Notes under the pieces: generated by a model
What the model was told of the DNA's origin: nothing
Databases searched by the model: none
Seen by the model: the letters and a program-made list of their open reading frames with translations, nothing else
Part shown: one piece after another, positions 33,510 through 42,631 of the stretch
Layout of the letters: every line of letters starts with the position of its first letter
How positions within the stretch are numbered: the first letter of the stretch is position 1
Translations under genes and position numbers: made by a program
Source: Acidobacteriota bacterium
GTDB lineage: Bacteria > Acidobacteriota > Thermoanaerobaculia > UBA5066
Assembly: GCA_016716715.1 (NCBI GenBank)
Contig: JADJVE010000002.1
Location: forward strand, 372,001 to 436,000
DNA: 64,000 bases
Direction of reading: 5' to 3'

Positions 33510-35603
33510 TCAGGGCAGCCACTCGAACGCCCGCTCGAGCGTCCGGACCCGGCCATCCGGCGCGCGGAACACGACGCGCAGGACGTGGCTCGCAGCATCC
33601 CCCGGTAGCGGCGCGAGCCGCGCCTCGTATCCGGCGGTGCCGCAGCTTCCGAGCCCCGGGATCGCGGCCGCCACGTCCCGGCGCGGCGTGCGCGTGAAGG
33701 CCGACGGCGAGCGCCGGTCCTGGTCGACGCGGAACTCCACGATCTCGCCTGGGCCTTCGGGCGTCTGGCTCCAGCCCGTCACGTCGAGCGCCCCGCGGAC
33801 GACCGCGCCCTCCGCAGGCACGTCGATCGAGGCCGGAAACCCGTGGTCCTCGGAAGAGGGAACCCGCGGGGCCGCTGCGGCGTGGCGACGGAAGGACTCC
33901 GTGTCCCCCGCCGCCGCGGGCCCCGGACCGCGCCGGACGAAGAAGATCCAGTCGTCGCCGCCTGCATGGTCGAGGCGCTTCGGGGAATCGAAGATCCCGG
34001 CGCGCATTCCGGCCTCCATGAAGTCCAGCGTCGGAGCGAGCCGCCGGAGCGGAAGAGCGTGCTCGTGGACGACGACGACGCCCGTCGGCCACGCCGCGAG
34101 CGTGTCGAGGAGCGATTCCGGGATCGGCGCCACGGCGAGCGCCTCCGCGAACTCCACGTTGCGGCGCGGAACGTAGCTCGCGTTGCCGTTCACGATCGGC
34201 TTGAAATGCGCGAGGCTCGCGAACACCCACCGGGCGTCGGATGGAGAGTGAAAAAGAGGGAGATGGAGGATGGGACCACCGGTCTCGATGCGGGTGAGGA
34301 ACTCCTCGACGGGTGGGGCCGGGACCTCCGGCCGGAATCCAAAACGCACGGTCTGGCGCACGTCCACCGCGATTCCCGCCCCGAGAGCGAGAGCCGCGGC
34401 CGCGCGGCCGGCGGGTGACGCGAGCCGCTCGAGCAGGATCGAGCAGCCGGCGGCGGCGAGCAGTCCGAACCCGACCTGGGAGACCGCGCCGAAGCGCGCG
34501 AACGCCCGGATCCCGCCGAAGAGTGGCGGCGCGAGCGCCTTGAGAGCGGGGATGAGCGGCCCACCGGGTCCGAGCGAGCCCGCGAAAGAGACCGCGACGA
34601 GGACGACGCCCGTCGAGACAAGGCCGCTCGGCCGGCGCCGCCAGAGCAGAGCCACGATTGCAAGGGCGCCGAGAGCGAGCGAGGCCGTGCCGGGATAGAG
34701 CGCCTTCTCCGACCCGCTGCGCCGCGTGAGAAACGCCTGGCCGGGATTCGAATCGGTCGTCGCCAGCCAGTCGGCCGGCGCCGCGGAAAAGAGCGCGGCC
34801 TCGGCGTCGCTGCGGCGGAAGTCGTTGTCCCGGCGGGCCTCGATCATGTGCACCGCGAGGGGCAGGAGGAGGACGAGCGCGAGGGCGAGAGCCGAGGCGA
34901 GCTTTCCGAGCGCCGCGGGCCTTCGGGCGCTTCTTCCCGTCAGGAGGTCCAGCAGGACGACGCCGCCCAGCGCCACGAGTGCGAACGCGAAGAGGTGCAG
35001 CGAGAACCAGCCGAGCCCGCCAAGCGACGCGCCGAGCGCGAGAACGGCCGCCGGGCGACCTTTTTCCCTCACGGACTTCCAGGCGAGAAGCGCGAGAGGG
35101 ATTCCGCCTGCCGCGACGAACGAGACGTAGCCGAACCCGCAGGCGGTCTCGGCGCCGAGCCCCGCCGCGGCGGCGCCGAGCAGGGCCGGGAGGCGCGGGG
35201 AGCCGTAGGCGACGGCGAGACGCGCCGTCGCCCAGACCGAGAACGCAATCCCGAGGAGGCACAGGACGTTGAAGACGCCGACCACGGGGAGGCCAGCCGC
35301 GGCGAGCGGGACTCCCGCGACGCCGTAGCCGACGAGCGGCTCGGTGAACGCGAGCGTGTTTCGCGCGGGCGCGAAGATGTTCGCGTCGAAGAGCGACGTC
35401 CCCGCGCCGTTGAGCGCGTGCCGCACCCATGCGAGCTGCCAGGCCTGGAGCGGCGCGTCGTAACCATCCCTCAAATGGGTGAGAACGCGCGGCAGGGCGA
35501 ATGCCGCCCACGCCGTCGCCGCGAGGCAGCACACGGCGAAGTCGGCGAAGGCGCCCCGCGCGCCCGGAGCCCGCACCGGTGAGGGAACGTCGTCCCTCTT
35601 CAC
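33510..35603 (-). CDS. Large polytopic membrane protein (glycosyltransferase-like) with C-terminal beta domain
   Basis: 697 residues from a GTG. About 11 membrane helices occupy 20-430; an early loop contains GYDAPLQAWQLAWVRHAL and DANIFAPARNTLAFTEPL, the kind of loop seen in GT-C-like and YfhO-like proteins. A soluble region (about 430-590; GGPILHLPLFHSPSDARWVF, NGNASYVPRR) and a final beta sandwich (ASIDVPAEGAVVRGALDVTG, about 595-697) follow. I cannot name it; a lipid-linked sugar transferase is the most likely class. It lies 2 bp after the phosphodiesterase-like gene and probably shares its transcript. Confidence 0.7.
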   Translation of the reverse strand: MKRDDVPSPVRAPGARGAFADFAVCCLAATAWAAFALPRVLTHLRDGYDAPLQAWQLAWVRHALNGAGTSLFDANIFAPARNTLAFTEPLVGYGVAGVPLAAAGLPVVGVFNVLCLLGIAFSVWATARLAVAYGSPRLPALLGAAAAGLGAETACGFGYVSFVAAGGIPLALLAWKSVREKGRPAAVLALGASLGGLGWFSLHLFAFALVALGGVVLLDLLTGRSARRPAALGKLASALALALVLLLPLAVHMIEARRDNDFRRSDAEAALFSAAPADWLATTDSNPGQAFLTRRSGSEKALYPGTASLALGALAIVALLWRRRPSGLVSTGVVLVAVSFAGSLGPGGPLIPALKALAPPLFGGIRAFARFGAVSQVGFGLLAAAGCSILLERLASPAGRAAAALALGAGIAVDVRQTVRFGFRPEVPAPPVEEFLTRIETGGPILHLPLFHSPSDARWVFASLAHFKPIVNGNASYVPRRNVEFAEALAVAPIPESLLDTLAAWPTGVVVVHEHALPLRRLAPTLDFMEAGMRAGIFDSPKRLDHAGGDDWIFFVRRGPGPAAAGDTESFRRHAAAAPRVPSSEDHGFPASIDVPAEGAVVRGALDVTGWSQTPEGPGEIVEFRVDQDRRSPSAFTRTPRRDVAAAIPGLGSCGTAGYEARLAPLPGDAASHVLRVVFRAPDGRVRTLERAFEWLP

Positions 35604-35605
35604 GG

Positions 35606-37360
35606 TTATCTCAGGTATCCGAGGCTTCTGAGGTTCTCGACGTACTCCTTCGGGTCGACGCTTGGCGGCGCGCCGGCGCGGCGCCTGCCCCAGGAGGCGA
35701 CGGTCTCGGACGTCGCGGCGCCCGGCGCGAGCAGATCCGCCCGGACCTTCCCCGCGACGTCCCGCGCGGCCGGAACGCCGAGGACGGCGAGGATCGTCGG
35801 CGCGACATCCGCGGGCTCGAGCTTGCTCGTCGTCCCCGCCTCGCCTTCGCGCGCGAGCGGCCCCAGCAGTGCGACGACGCCGCCCGGCTCGCGCCGCCCG
35901 GCGTCGAGGACGAAGACGGCGAGGTCCGCGCCCGCGAGGAGCGCCGGGTCCGCAAGGAACGCGCGTACCGCCGCCGTCTCGGCCGTCAGGGCCTCGGCGA
36001 GGACGACGCGGTCGGCCGCGCTCCGCTCGGGCGCGGCGAGGGCCGACGAGAGGATGTCGGGCCCCGGAAGATAAACGAGCGAGAGGCGCGGCTTCTCCCG
36101 CGCGGCGGCGTCGCGGAACGCCGCGATCGCGAAGGCGTCCAGGCCCTTCGCGTCCGCGACGAGCCTCTCGAGCGAGCCGGGCTCCGGCGCGAGCCGCGGC
36201 GCAAGTCGGGCCGCCCGCTCGGCGGCCTCGGCGGGCCAGCCCTCGCCCGCGAGAGACGCCCCCGAACGGGCCGCGAAGAAGAGGTGGTTGCCGAGGACCG
36301 TGCCGCCGCCGGCGGCCGCGGGGTACGTCGTCCACCAGTTGACGGTGAGCGAGGCGACGCCGCCTCGGCTCGCGACCTCCCATGCAGCCGGGGCGCGCCG
36401 CGCCGCCGCCGTCACGGACTCGAGGCGCGCGAGGTGCAGCGCCGGGAGGATGCGGCCGAGGTAGAGGCCCGCGCCCGCGAGAGGGCGAACGGGCGCACCG
36501 ACTCCCGCGACGCGCACGAGGTCGAGCGATCCGATCCCGTGCCGGCGCGCCGGCTCCCCCGTCGCGACGGTCGTCCAGAACGCCGCGGGATCGCGCACGG
36601 ACTTCGCGTACGAAGCGCGAACGCCTCCGGCCACGGGCGGCTCCGCCGTCCACCCGTCCACCGCGACGACGACGACGCGGCGCGCGTTCGCGGCGACGAC
36701 GAGCGGGCCCTCCGCCGGAGGCGCGGGCCGGAGCGCGAGGACGGCGGCGACGGCCAGGAACGCGAAGGCGGCGGCCAGGAATCCCGCGAGCCGGCCGCGG
36801 CGCGAGGTTGGGAGCAGGAGGCGGCCCGAGGCCGCGAAGACGGTGAACGCGAGGCCGCGCGCGACGCGCACGGCGATGAGGACGGCGAGGGCGACGGCGG
36901 CGAGCACCGCGACGACGCCCGGGAGGCCCGCCGTCTCGAGCGCGGGCCGCGCCGCGGCCACGCCGGCGACGCCCGCGAGGATGCCGAACGCGACCGCGAC
37001 CTCGGTGGACGCCTCCTCCGCGTCGCCGCGGAGGCGCCCCCGGAGGAGCGCGAGGCCGACGAGCCCGGCGACGAGAAGGGTCGCGAGCGCGGCCGCGCCC
37101 GCGAAAAGCCAGAGAAAGAGGACCGCCGCGTCGCGGAACGTCAGCGCCGACGAGACCGCGTGGAGGACCGCGCCCGCGAGGGCGACCGCCGCGGCAAGGA
37201 AGAGCGCGCCGGTCGCCGCGCCGAGCAGAAGCGCCCGAGTCCGGCTGCGCGCGGCGAGCGCGCCCTTGAGGACCGCCCCCTCGACGCCGCGGTCGAGATA
37301 GCCCTTCTCCCGCAGGCGCTCACGCGCGGCATCCAGCGAGAGAGGGGACTTTTCTTCCAT
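35606..37360 (-). CDS. Membrane protein with degenerate alkaline-phosphatase-superfamily domain
   Basis: 584 residues. Five or so helices at about 40-220 precede a domain that begins RVVVVAVDGWTAEP (metal Asp) and DPAAFWTTVATGEPARRHGIG (Thr nucleophile region). Later ligands look lost: YLPGPDILSSALA lacks the usual His after Asp, and FVLDAGRREPGGVV stands where DHG is expected. APTILAVLGVPAARD and a final ENLRSLGYLR are typical of acidobacterial relatives. Compare the intact paralogue at 10646-12835. Function unknown; it may bind rather than hydrolyse. Probable operon with the membrane protein downstream and the prenyl synthase upstream. Confidence 0.75.
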   Translation of the reverse strand: MEEKSPLSLDAARERLREKGYLDRGVEGAVLKGALAARSRTRALLLGAATGALFLAAAVALAGAVLHAVSSALTFRDAAVLFLWLFAGAAALATLLVAGLVGLALLRGRLRGDAEEASTEVAVAFGILAGVAGVAAARPALETAGLPGVVAVLAAVALAVLIAVRVARGLAFTVFAASGRLLLPTSRRGRLAGFLAAAFAFLAVAAVLALRPAPPAEGPLVVAANARRVVVVAVDGWTAEPPVAGGVRASYAKSVRDPAAFWTTVATGEPARRHGIGSLDLVRVAGVGAPVRPLAGAGLYLGRILPALHLARLESVTAAARRAPAAWEVASRGGVASLTVNWWTTYPAAAGGGTVLGNHLFFAARSGASLAGEGWPAEAAERAARLAPRLAPEPGSLERLVADAKGLDAFAIAAFRDAAAREKPRLSLVYLPGPDILSSALAAPERSAADRVVLAEALTAETAAVRAFLADPALLAGADLAVFVLDAGRREPGGVVALLGPLAREGEAGTTSKLEPADVAPTILAVLGVPAARDVAGKVRADLLAPGAATSETVASWGRRRAGAPPSVDPKEYVENLRSLGYLR

Positions 37361-37369
37361 CCCCCGACT

Positions 37370-38281
37370 TTAGCGCTTGCGGTCTCTCAGCATCACGGCG
37401 AACTCGCGCAGGAGGTCCGCCTTCTTCCCGAAGGGCTTCAGGGAGTCGAGGGCGTGCTCCGTGAGCTCGGCGACGAGCGTGCGCGCGCCCTTCGCGCCGA
37501 CGTGGCGCACGAACGTGGGCGCCGGGGCGCGGCGGGCGGACTTGCCGGTCTCGGCGGCGTCGCCCTCAGCCTCCAGGAGATCGTCGACGATCTGGAACGC
37601 GAGGCCGACGTTGCGCGCATACGAGCGCAGCGCCGCGAGCTCTTTCTCGCGCGCGCCGCCCACGACGGCGCCGAACTCGGCCGAGGCGACGAAGAGCGCA
37701 CCCGTCTTGCGGGCGTGAATCGTCTCGAGGCGGTCGAACGTCGCGTCGGAGGCGCCCGTCTTCAGGTCCAGCGCCTGGCCCGACGCGAGGCCGAGAAGAC
37801 CCGACGCGTCCGCGAGGCGCGAGACGAGGTCGAGCGCGGTTCCGGGCGGCAGTCCGGCGCCGCGGCGCGGGTGGAGGCCCGCCTCGGCGAGCGTCCCGAA
37901 TGCGCGCACGAGGAGCGTGACCGCGGCGAGGATCGCGATGCTCTCCCCGTGCGAACGGTGGAGCGCCGGGCGGCCCCGGCGGGTCGTCGCGTCGTCCATC
38001 GACGGGAGGTCGTCGAGCACGAGCGACGCCGCGTGGATCATCTCGATCGCGGCGCCCGCGTCGACGAGCTTGGCGCGCGGCGCGCCGAAGAGGTCGCCCG
38101 CGAGCACGACGAGCGCCGGCCGGACGCGCTTGCCCGGCGAAAGCAGGCCTTCGCGAACGGCCGGCGGCAGGGGGTCGAGGGGGTCCGGCTCACCCTCCGG
38201 CGCCGCGAGAAGGTCCGGAAGGCGCGCGTCGACGCCGACGCGCACCTCACCGAGCAGCTTCGAGAGGGCCGAAGGGGGCAC
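37370..38281 (-). CDS. Polyprenyl diphosphate synthase (farnesyl/geranylgeranyl type)
   Basis: 303 residues, GTG start. It condenses isopentenyl diphosphate with allylic diphosphates. The first Asp-rich motif is LVLDDLPSMDDATTRRGRPA (DDxxxxD of the IspA class). The second is AFQIVDDLLEAEGD, where the usual fifth Asp is Glu. HGESIAILAAVTLLV, GLASGQALDLKTG and KTGALFVASAE are also typical. Length matches IspA (about 300). Product chain length cannot be read with certainty. No other isoprenoid gene is adjacent. Confidence 0.9.
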   Translation of the reverse strand: MPPSALSKLLGEVRVGVDARLPDLLAAPEGEPDPLDPLPPAVREGLLSPGKRVRPALVVLAGDLFGAPRAKLVDAGAAIEMIHAASLVLDDLPSMDDATTRRGRPALHRSHGESIAILAAVTLLVRAFGTLAEAGLHPRRGAGLPPGTALDLVSRLADASGLLGLASGQALDLKTGASDATFDRLETIHARKTGALFVASAEFGAVVGGAREKELAALRSYARNVGLAFQIVDDLLEAEGDAAETGKSARRAPAPTFVRHVGAKGARTLVAELTEHALDSLKPFGKKADLLREFAVMLRDRKR

Positions 38282-38286
38282 GGGGG

Positions 38287-38631
38287 TCAGGCGAAACTCG
38301 CCAGCGCGTCCTTCTCGTTCGGGTAGACGTCGAAGACGGTGATGAGCTGCGTCACCGTGAGGACGTCGCTGATCTTCGGCGGAAGGCTCTGCAGCTTCAG
38401 CTTCGCGCCCTTGTGCGTCGCCGTCGTGTAGCAGCCCACGAGCTCGCCGACGCCCGACGAGTCGATCGTCGTGACGTCCTTCATGTCGACGAGGATCTTC
38501 ATCGCCCCGCCGTTCACCGCCGCGTGGATCGCCTCGCGCATCTGGAGGTCGCCCGCGCCGATCGTGATCTTCCCGTGCAGCTCGATGATCTTGACGTCGC
38601 CGACGTCCCGGGTGGTCACCGAAGTTTTCAT
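38287..38631 (-). CDS. STAS-domain anti-sigma factor antagonist
   Basis: 114 residues. The STAS fold is clear: VKIIELHGKITIGAG, ILVDMKDVTTIDSSGVGELV (phosphorylatable Ser in DSSG) and GAKLKLQSLPPKISDVLTVT. It resembles SpoIIAA/RsbV and would be phosphorylated by the adjacent RsbW-like kinase, with which it overlaps by 4 bp (ATGA), so the two are cotranslated. Confidence 0.93.
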   Translation of the reverse strand: MKTSVTTRDVGDVKIIELHGKITIGAGDLQMREAIHAAVNGGAMKILVDMKDVTTIDSSGVGELVGCYTTATHKGAKLKLQSLPPKISDVLTVTQLITVFDVYPNEKDALASFA

Positions 38632-39083
38632 GGTGTGTGCACTCCCTTCTTCGTTTCGGAATCCAGTTTCTTCTTCATGGAGAGGATCGTCCCGCCGTTC
38701 TCGCCGCGCGAGAACGTCACCTCGTCCATGAACGTCTTCATGTAAAAGATACCGCGGCCCGAGGTCTTCATCTGGTTTTCCGGCGCGAGGGGGTCGGCCA
38801 CCGCCGTCGACTCGAAGCCCTGTCCCTCGTCCCCGACGACGATCTCGATCGTCTCGGCGCCGCCGGCGAGCGACAGGTAGACGCGCTTGGCCGGGTCCTG
38901 CTGGTTGCCGTGCTTGATCGCGTTCGCGAGCGCCTCCCGAAGCGCGACCCCCATCCAGTGCTCCGCGTCCGTCCCCACGCCGCGCGCCTTGCAGACGTGC
39001 TCGAGCACGGCTTGCGCCAGCTCGAGATTCTCGTAGCGGCTCGAGAGCCAGAGGACGATGGGGCCCGGCGGCGGATTGCTCAT
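38628..39083 (-). CDS. RsbW/SpoIIAB-like anti-sigma factor kinase
   Basis: 151 residues from ATG 39083 (a start at 39095 is possible). A GHKL ATPase domain shows REALANAIKHGNQ (N box), VVGDEGQGFE (G1) and GRGIFYMKTFMDEV (G2). Such kinases bind a sigma factor or another partner and phosphorylate a STAS antagonist. The STAS partner is the next gene. A SpoIIE phosphatase lies at 16481-17584. No sigma factor gene is in the window. Confidence 0.9.
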   Translation of the reverse strand: MSNPPPGPIVLWLSSRYENLELAQAVLEHVCKARGVGTDAEHWMGVALREALANAIKHGNQQDPAKRVYLSLAGGAETIEIVVGDEGQGFESTAVADPLAPENQMKTSGRGIFYMKTFMDEVTFSRGENGGTILSMKKKLDSETKKGVHTP

Positions 39084-39155
39084 CGCAAGCTGCAAGGGAC
39101 GCGCTGTTAAGCTGGCCCCGATGTGTCACCTCTCCCGTTTGCTGAAGCCGGGCGC

Positions 39156-40487
39156 ATGATACGCGACGCCGTCTCGACCGGGAAAGGGAGCGCTTCGCAC
39201 CGGGTCCCGGCGCTCCTGGCGGCCGCCGCCGTCCTCGCCGCCGCCCTCGCGGCGACCGCGGCGTCTCCGCTCGCGCAGCGGCTGCCCGAGGCGGTCGCGG
39301 AGGCCCAGAAGCTGGTCGAAAGGGTCCGCGGCGTCCCGTTCCGGGGGGCCGTGGCATCCGCCCTCCTCCCCGAGAAAGACCTCGCGAAGATCCTGGGGAA
39401 GAAGATCGTCGAGGACCTGCCCGTGCCCTTCCCCCGGTACGCCGCCTCGCTCGCCGCCGTCGGCTTTCTCGACCCGGAGGCCGGCCTCGAGGAGAAGCTC
39501 ACGAGGCTCTACGCGCGGCAGGTGGCGGGCTTCTACGACCCCGAGGTCAAGAAGTTCTTCATCGTCCCCGAGCGCACGGCCGAGGCGGCCGCCGTCGCGC
39601 CCGCGCTCGGCCTCTCGGCCGGGACGCTCCTCGAGGACGCTCTCCTCGCGCACGAGCTGACCCACGCGCTCCAGGACCGCCGCCTCGACCTCGTCCCGCG
39701 CATGAAGGCGCTCAAGGAATCCTCCGACGCGCTCCTCGCGCTCGAGGCGTTCCTCGAAGGCGAGGCCACCGTCGTCATGATGGACGCGCTCCTCGTGCGG
39801 CTCCCGCCCGAGGCGAAGGAGCTGTTCGGCGCGGACACGCTCTCGAACATGCTGTCCGGCCTCGCGGCGGGCACGACGAACGTCGACGGCTCCGAGGGCG
39901 TTCCGGACTTCTTCGTCAAGGAGATGCTCTTCCCGTACGTCTCCGGCACCGCGTGGATCGAGGCGCGGCGCGCGGGAGGCGCCGGCTGGACGACGATCGA
40001 CGCGAACTACAAGACGCCGCCCACGACGACCGCGGAGATCCTGCACCCCGAGCGGACCGCCGCGCGGACGCTCCTCGCGCCGGCCGACCGCCCGGCGGCC
40101 GCCGACTTCCCGCCGGGGATGAAGGTCCTCTACGCCGACACGTTCGGAGAGTGGATGCTCGGGACGCTGCTCGAGCGCGCGGGGGCGCCGGACTCGAAGG
40201 CCCTCGCCGCCGAGTGGCAGGACGACCGGATCCTCTTCTTCGAGCCGAAGCGCGTCGAGGGCGAGGCGCGGCCCGTCGGATTCGTCTGGCGCATTCGCAC
40301 GGCTTCCCCGGACGCCGCGCGCCGCCTCGCCGCCGCGCTCGCGCCTCTCTACGAGCGCCCGGACGGGCGGCCCGTCGCGGCCGTCGCCGCCAGGGGCGAC
40401 CTCGTCGAGGTCGTGCGAGGGCGGCCGCAGCCGCCGAAGCGCGTCAGCCCCCCTGCAGGAACTTCAGGGCCGCCGGCAGAAAAATGA
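39156..40487 (+). CDS. Exported HELTH metallopeptidase-like protein
   Basis: 443 residues from ATG 39156 (a GTG at 39123 would add 11). A signal peptide (VPALLAAAAVLAAALAATAA) is followed by a domain with YARQVAGFYDPEVKKFFIVPE, then LLAHELTHALQDRRLDL (HExxH zinc motif, about 168) and FLEGEATVVMMD (candidate third ligand Glu), the gluzincin arrangement. I do not recognise the family by name; homologues in Acidobacteria and Myxococcota are usually called hypothetical. The protein is probably periplasmic. Its 3' end overlaps the convergent CPBP gene by 44 bp. Confidence 0.75.
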   Translation: MIRDAVSTGKGSASHRVPALLAAAAVLAAALAATAASPLAQRLPEAVAEAQKLVERVRGVPFRGAVASALLPEKDLAKILGKKIVEDLPVPFPRYAASLAAVGFLDPEAGLEEKLTRLYARQVAGFYDPEVKKFFIVPERTAEAAAVAPALGLSAGTLLEDALLAHELTHALQDRRLDLVPRMKALKESSDALLALEAFLEGEATVVMMDALLVRLPPEAKELFGADTLSNMLSGLAAGTTNVDGSEGVPDFFVKEMLFPYVSGTAWIEARRAGGAGWTTIDANYKTPPTTTAEILHPERTAARTLLAPADRPAAADFPPGMKVLYADTFGEWMLGTLLERAGAPDSKALAAEWQDDRILFFEPKRVEGEARPVGFVWRIRTASPDAARRLAAALAPLYERPDGRPVAAVAARGDLVEVVRGRPQPPKRVSPPAGTSGPPAEK

Positions 40488-41226
40488 AGAGCTGCACGGC
40501 GTCGAACGTCCCGTGCGCGAGCATCGGGGCGACGACGCTCCCCGTCCGCGCGAACGCGATCGCGAGGACGGACGTGATCGCGAGCAGCCCGACGAAGAAG
40601 AACGGCTCCCCGTAGCCCGCGTGGGCGAGGAGGAAGAGGATCGAGGCCGGGACCGCCCCGAGCCGGCGCTGGAGAAACGCCCGGAAGTGGAACTCCTCGA
40701 GCGTCATCGCCGAGATCACGATCAGCAGCCGCTCGATGCCCGGGCGGCCCGCGAGCCAGCCGACGAGCGGCGGGATCGCGCGCTGCTGGTGGACGTCGAA
40801 GAGGCTCAGCAGGACGGCCGCCACGACGGCCACCACGATCGTCAGCGTCCAGCCGATCAGGCCGAGGGCGACGCCGGCCGCGGCCTCCGGGCCCGGCCGC
40901 TTCGACTCGAGCGCGAGAAACGTCCTCAGGGGCGGGCGGCCCGCGAGGAGCCACCATGACGCGAGAAAGACCGCGAGGATTCCCTGCACGAGGAAAACCT
41001 GCGTGATCTTCAGCGTCGAGACGTCGGGCTGGCGGCCGCCGGCGGCCGCCGGGAGGAGCGTCGTCGCGACGAGGAGAAGGAACAGCAGTCCGAGCGCCGC
41101 GCGCTTCCTCCACGGCGACGGGAACGCGTCGCGCCGGAACGCGCCCTTCCGGTCGGCCATCCACACGATGCCGACGAGGAGCGGAATTCCCGCCCCGAAG
41201 AGGAGGTTGCGTGCGAAGGGAGTCAC
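40444..41226 (-). CDS. CPBP-family intramembrane metalloprotease
   Basis: 260 residues, GTG start. Seven or eight helices with the CPBP/ABI motifs: MTLEEFHFRAFLQRRLG (EExxxR), ASILFLLAHAGYGEP (FxxxH region) and VVAPMLAHGTFDAVQ (HxxxD/N). Family members (Rce1-like) cleave substrates in the membrane or act as scaffolds; the bacterial targets are mostly unknown. No peptide gene (bacteriocin) lies nearby to suggest immunity. Confidence 0.88.
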   Translation of the reverse strand: MTPFARNLLFGAGIPLLVGIVWMADRKGAFRRDAFPSPWRKRAALGLLFLLLVATTLLPAAAGGRQPDVSTLKITQVFLVQGILAVFLASWWLLAGRPPLRTFLALESKRPGPEAAAGVALGLIGWTLTIVVAVVAAVLLSLFDVHQQRAIPPLVGWLAGRPGIERLLIVISAMTLEEFHFRAFLQRRLGAVPASILFLLAHAGYGEPFFFVGLLAITSVLAIAFARTGSVVAPMLAHGTFDAVQLFIFLPAALKFLQGG

Positions 41227-41284
41227 GTGCGCGGACCGGCCGGGCGGGACTCTAGCAAAGCCCCGCCCGCTCGGCGCGAGGCGG

Positions 41285-42631
41285 TCAGGCTTTCGGGCCG
41301 CCCGGCTTGAGGACGACGGGGCGCGCGGCGGGGCGGCCGAACAGGAAGCCCTGCCCCCACTCGACGCCCAGCTCCTCGAGGCTCGCAAGCTCGGCGGGGT
41401 CCTCGATGCCCTCGGCGATCAGCTCGGCGTCGATGCGCCGGGCGAGCGCCGCGAGCGAGCCCACGATCTCTCGCTTGATGCGGTCGACGTGGAGGCCCGA
41501 CACGAGCGTGTGCGCGACCTTCACGTACTCCGGGCGCAGCTGGACGATCGATTCGAGCCCGGAATAGCCGGAACCCGCGTCGTCGATCGCGAAGCCGAAG
41601 CCGGCGGCCCTGAGGCGCGCGACGACCTCGCGGAACGCCGGGTAGTTGAAGACGACCTCCTTCTCGGACAGCTCGAGAACGACGTCGCCGTGCGCGCGCG
41701 TCATCTCCGCGAGGTTGCGGTCGTCGAGAAAGACCGAGTGCGTCAGGAGGCGCGAGGACGCGTTCACGAAGAGACGCTTGGTGAGCGCGACGCGCGGAAG
41801 CGACGAGAAGACGGTCTCGACGCAGAGGCTCTCGAGCTCGAGGAGGAGGTCGCCCTCCCGCGCCACCGCGAAGAGGTCGTCCGGCATCTCGAGCTCGTGG
41901 TCCTGCGGGCCGCGGATGAGCGCCTCGTACCCGAGCACATCGCCCGTCTTCACGGCCACGATCGGCTGGAAGACGGCGCGAAGCTTCTTGCCGGAGAGGA
42001 TCGCCTTGAGGCGCTCGACGAACCCCTTCTTCTCGCCGCTCTCGCGGGCGTCCGCGAGCCGCGAGGCCTCCGCGAGCGCGCGCATGAGGTTGCGCGCCGG
42101 CCTGACGCGCGGGTCGTCGGGCACCGCGAGCGCGGTCGCGTGGACGTGCATGAGATCGACGGACGAGCGGCCGAGCGCCTGCTTCATCCGCCGCACGACG
42201 CCGACGCGCAGGCGCGCGGCCTCGCTCTCGAGCGTCCCGCCCTTGCGGTTCGGCGTACGGCGCGCGAGGTCGAAGAGCACGAAGACGCCGTCGGAGCCGT
42301 TGAACGACATCGAGAGGAAACCCGGCGCGAACGGCGAGGCCGCGAGGTCCTCGCGGAGGCTCGCGGCCGTGACGCGGAGGATGCGGTCGTAGAGCTCCCA
42401 GCCGTAGAGGCTCTCGACGCCAGCGAAGCGCCCGAGCTGCACGTAGACGACGCCGAGGTTCGCAACGCGCTCGCCCTTGAGGTCCGCGAAGGGGTGCAGC
42501 GTGAGCCCCGTCACGGGGTCGTGGAGAAGCGACTCGAGCCGCAGTTTCTCGATCTCGGGCGCGGCGGCGGCCTCTACCGGCGTCTCGCGCGCCACGATCC
42601 TCAGGGGCCCCCGCGGGCGTGTGGGTTTCAT
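41285..42631 (-). CDS. EAL-domain c-di-GMP phosphodiesterase with degenerate GGDEF domain
   Basis: 448 residues. The N-terminal 200 residues have the fold of a GGDEF domain (VTGLTLHPFADLKG; ELYDRILRVTAASLRE) but NGSDGVFVLF stands at the active site, so cyclase activity is lost. The EAL domain starts at about 205: FQPIVAVKTGDVLGYEALIRGP (EAL present), FVNASSRLL, LELSEKEVV, AIDDAGSGYSGLES and AEGIEDPAEL, with metal-binding residues intact. It probably hydrolyses c-di-GMP to pGpG. Its ATG overlaps the response-regulator stop (ATGA), as the last gene of the signalling operon. Confidence 0.92.
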   Translation of the reverse strand: MKPTRPRGPLRIVARETPVEAAAAPEIEKLRLESLLHDPVTGLTLHPFADLKGERVANLGVVYVQLGRFAGVESLYGWELYDRILRVTAASLREDLAASPFAPGFLSMSFNGSDGVFVLFDLARRTPNRKGGTLESEAARLRVGVVRRMKQALGRSSVDLMHVHATALAVPDDPRVRPARNLMRALAEASRLADARESGEKKGFVERLKAILSGKKLRAVFQPIVAVKTGDVLGYEALIRGPQDHELEMPDDLFAVAREGDLLLELESLCVETVFSSLPRVALTKRLFVNASSRLLTHSVFLDDRNLAEMTRAHGDVVLELSEKEVVFNYPAFREVVARLRAAGFGFAIDDAGSGYSGLESIVQLRPEYVKVAHTLVSGLHVDRIKREIVGSLAALARRIDAELIAEGIEDPAELASLEELGVEWGQGFLFGRPAARPVVLKPGGPKA

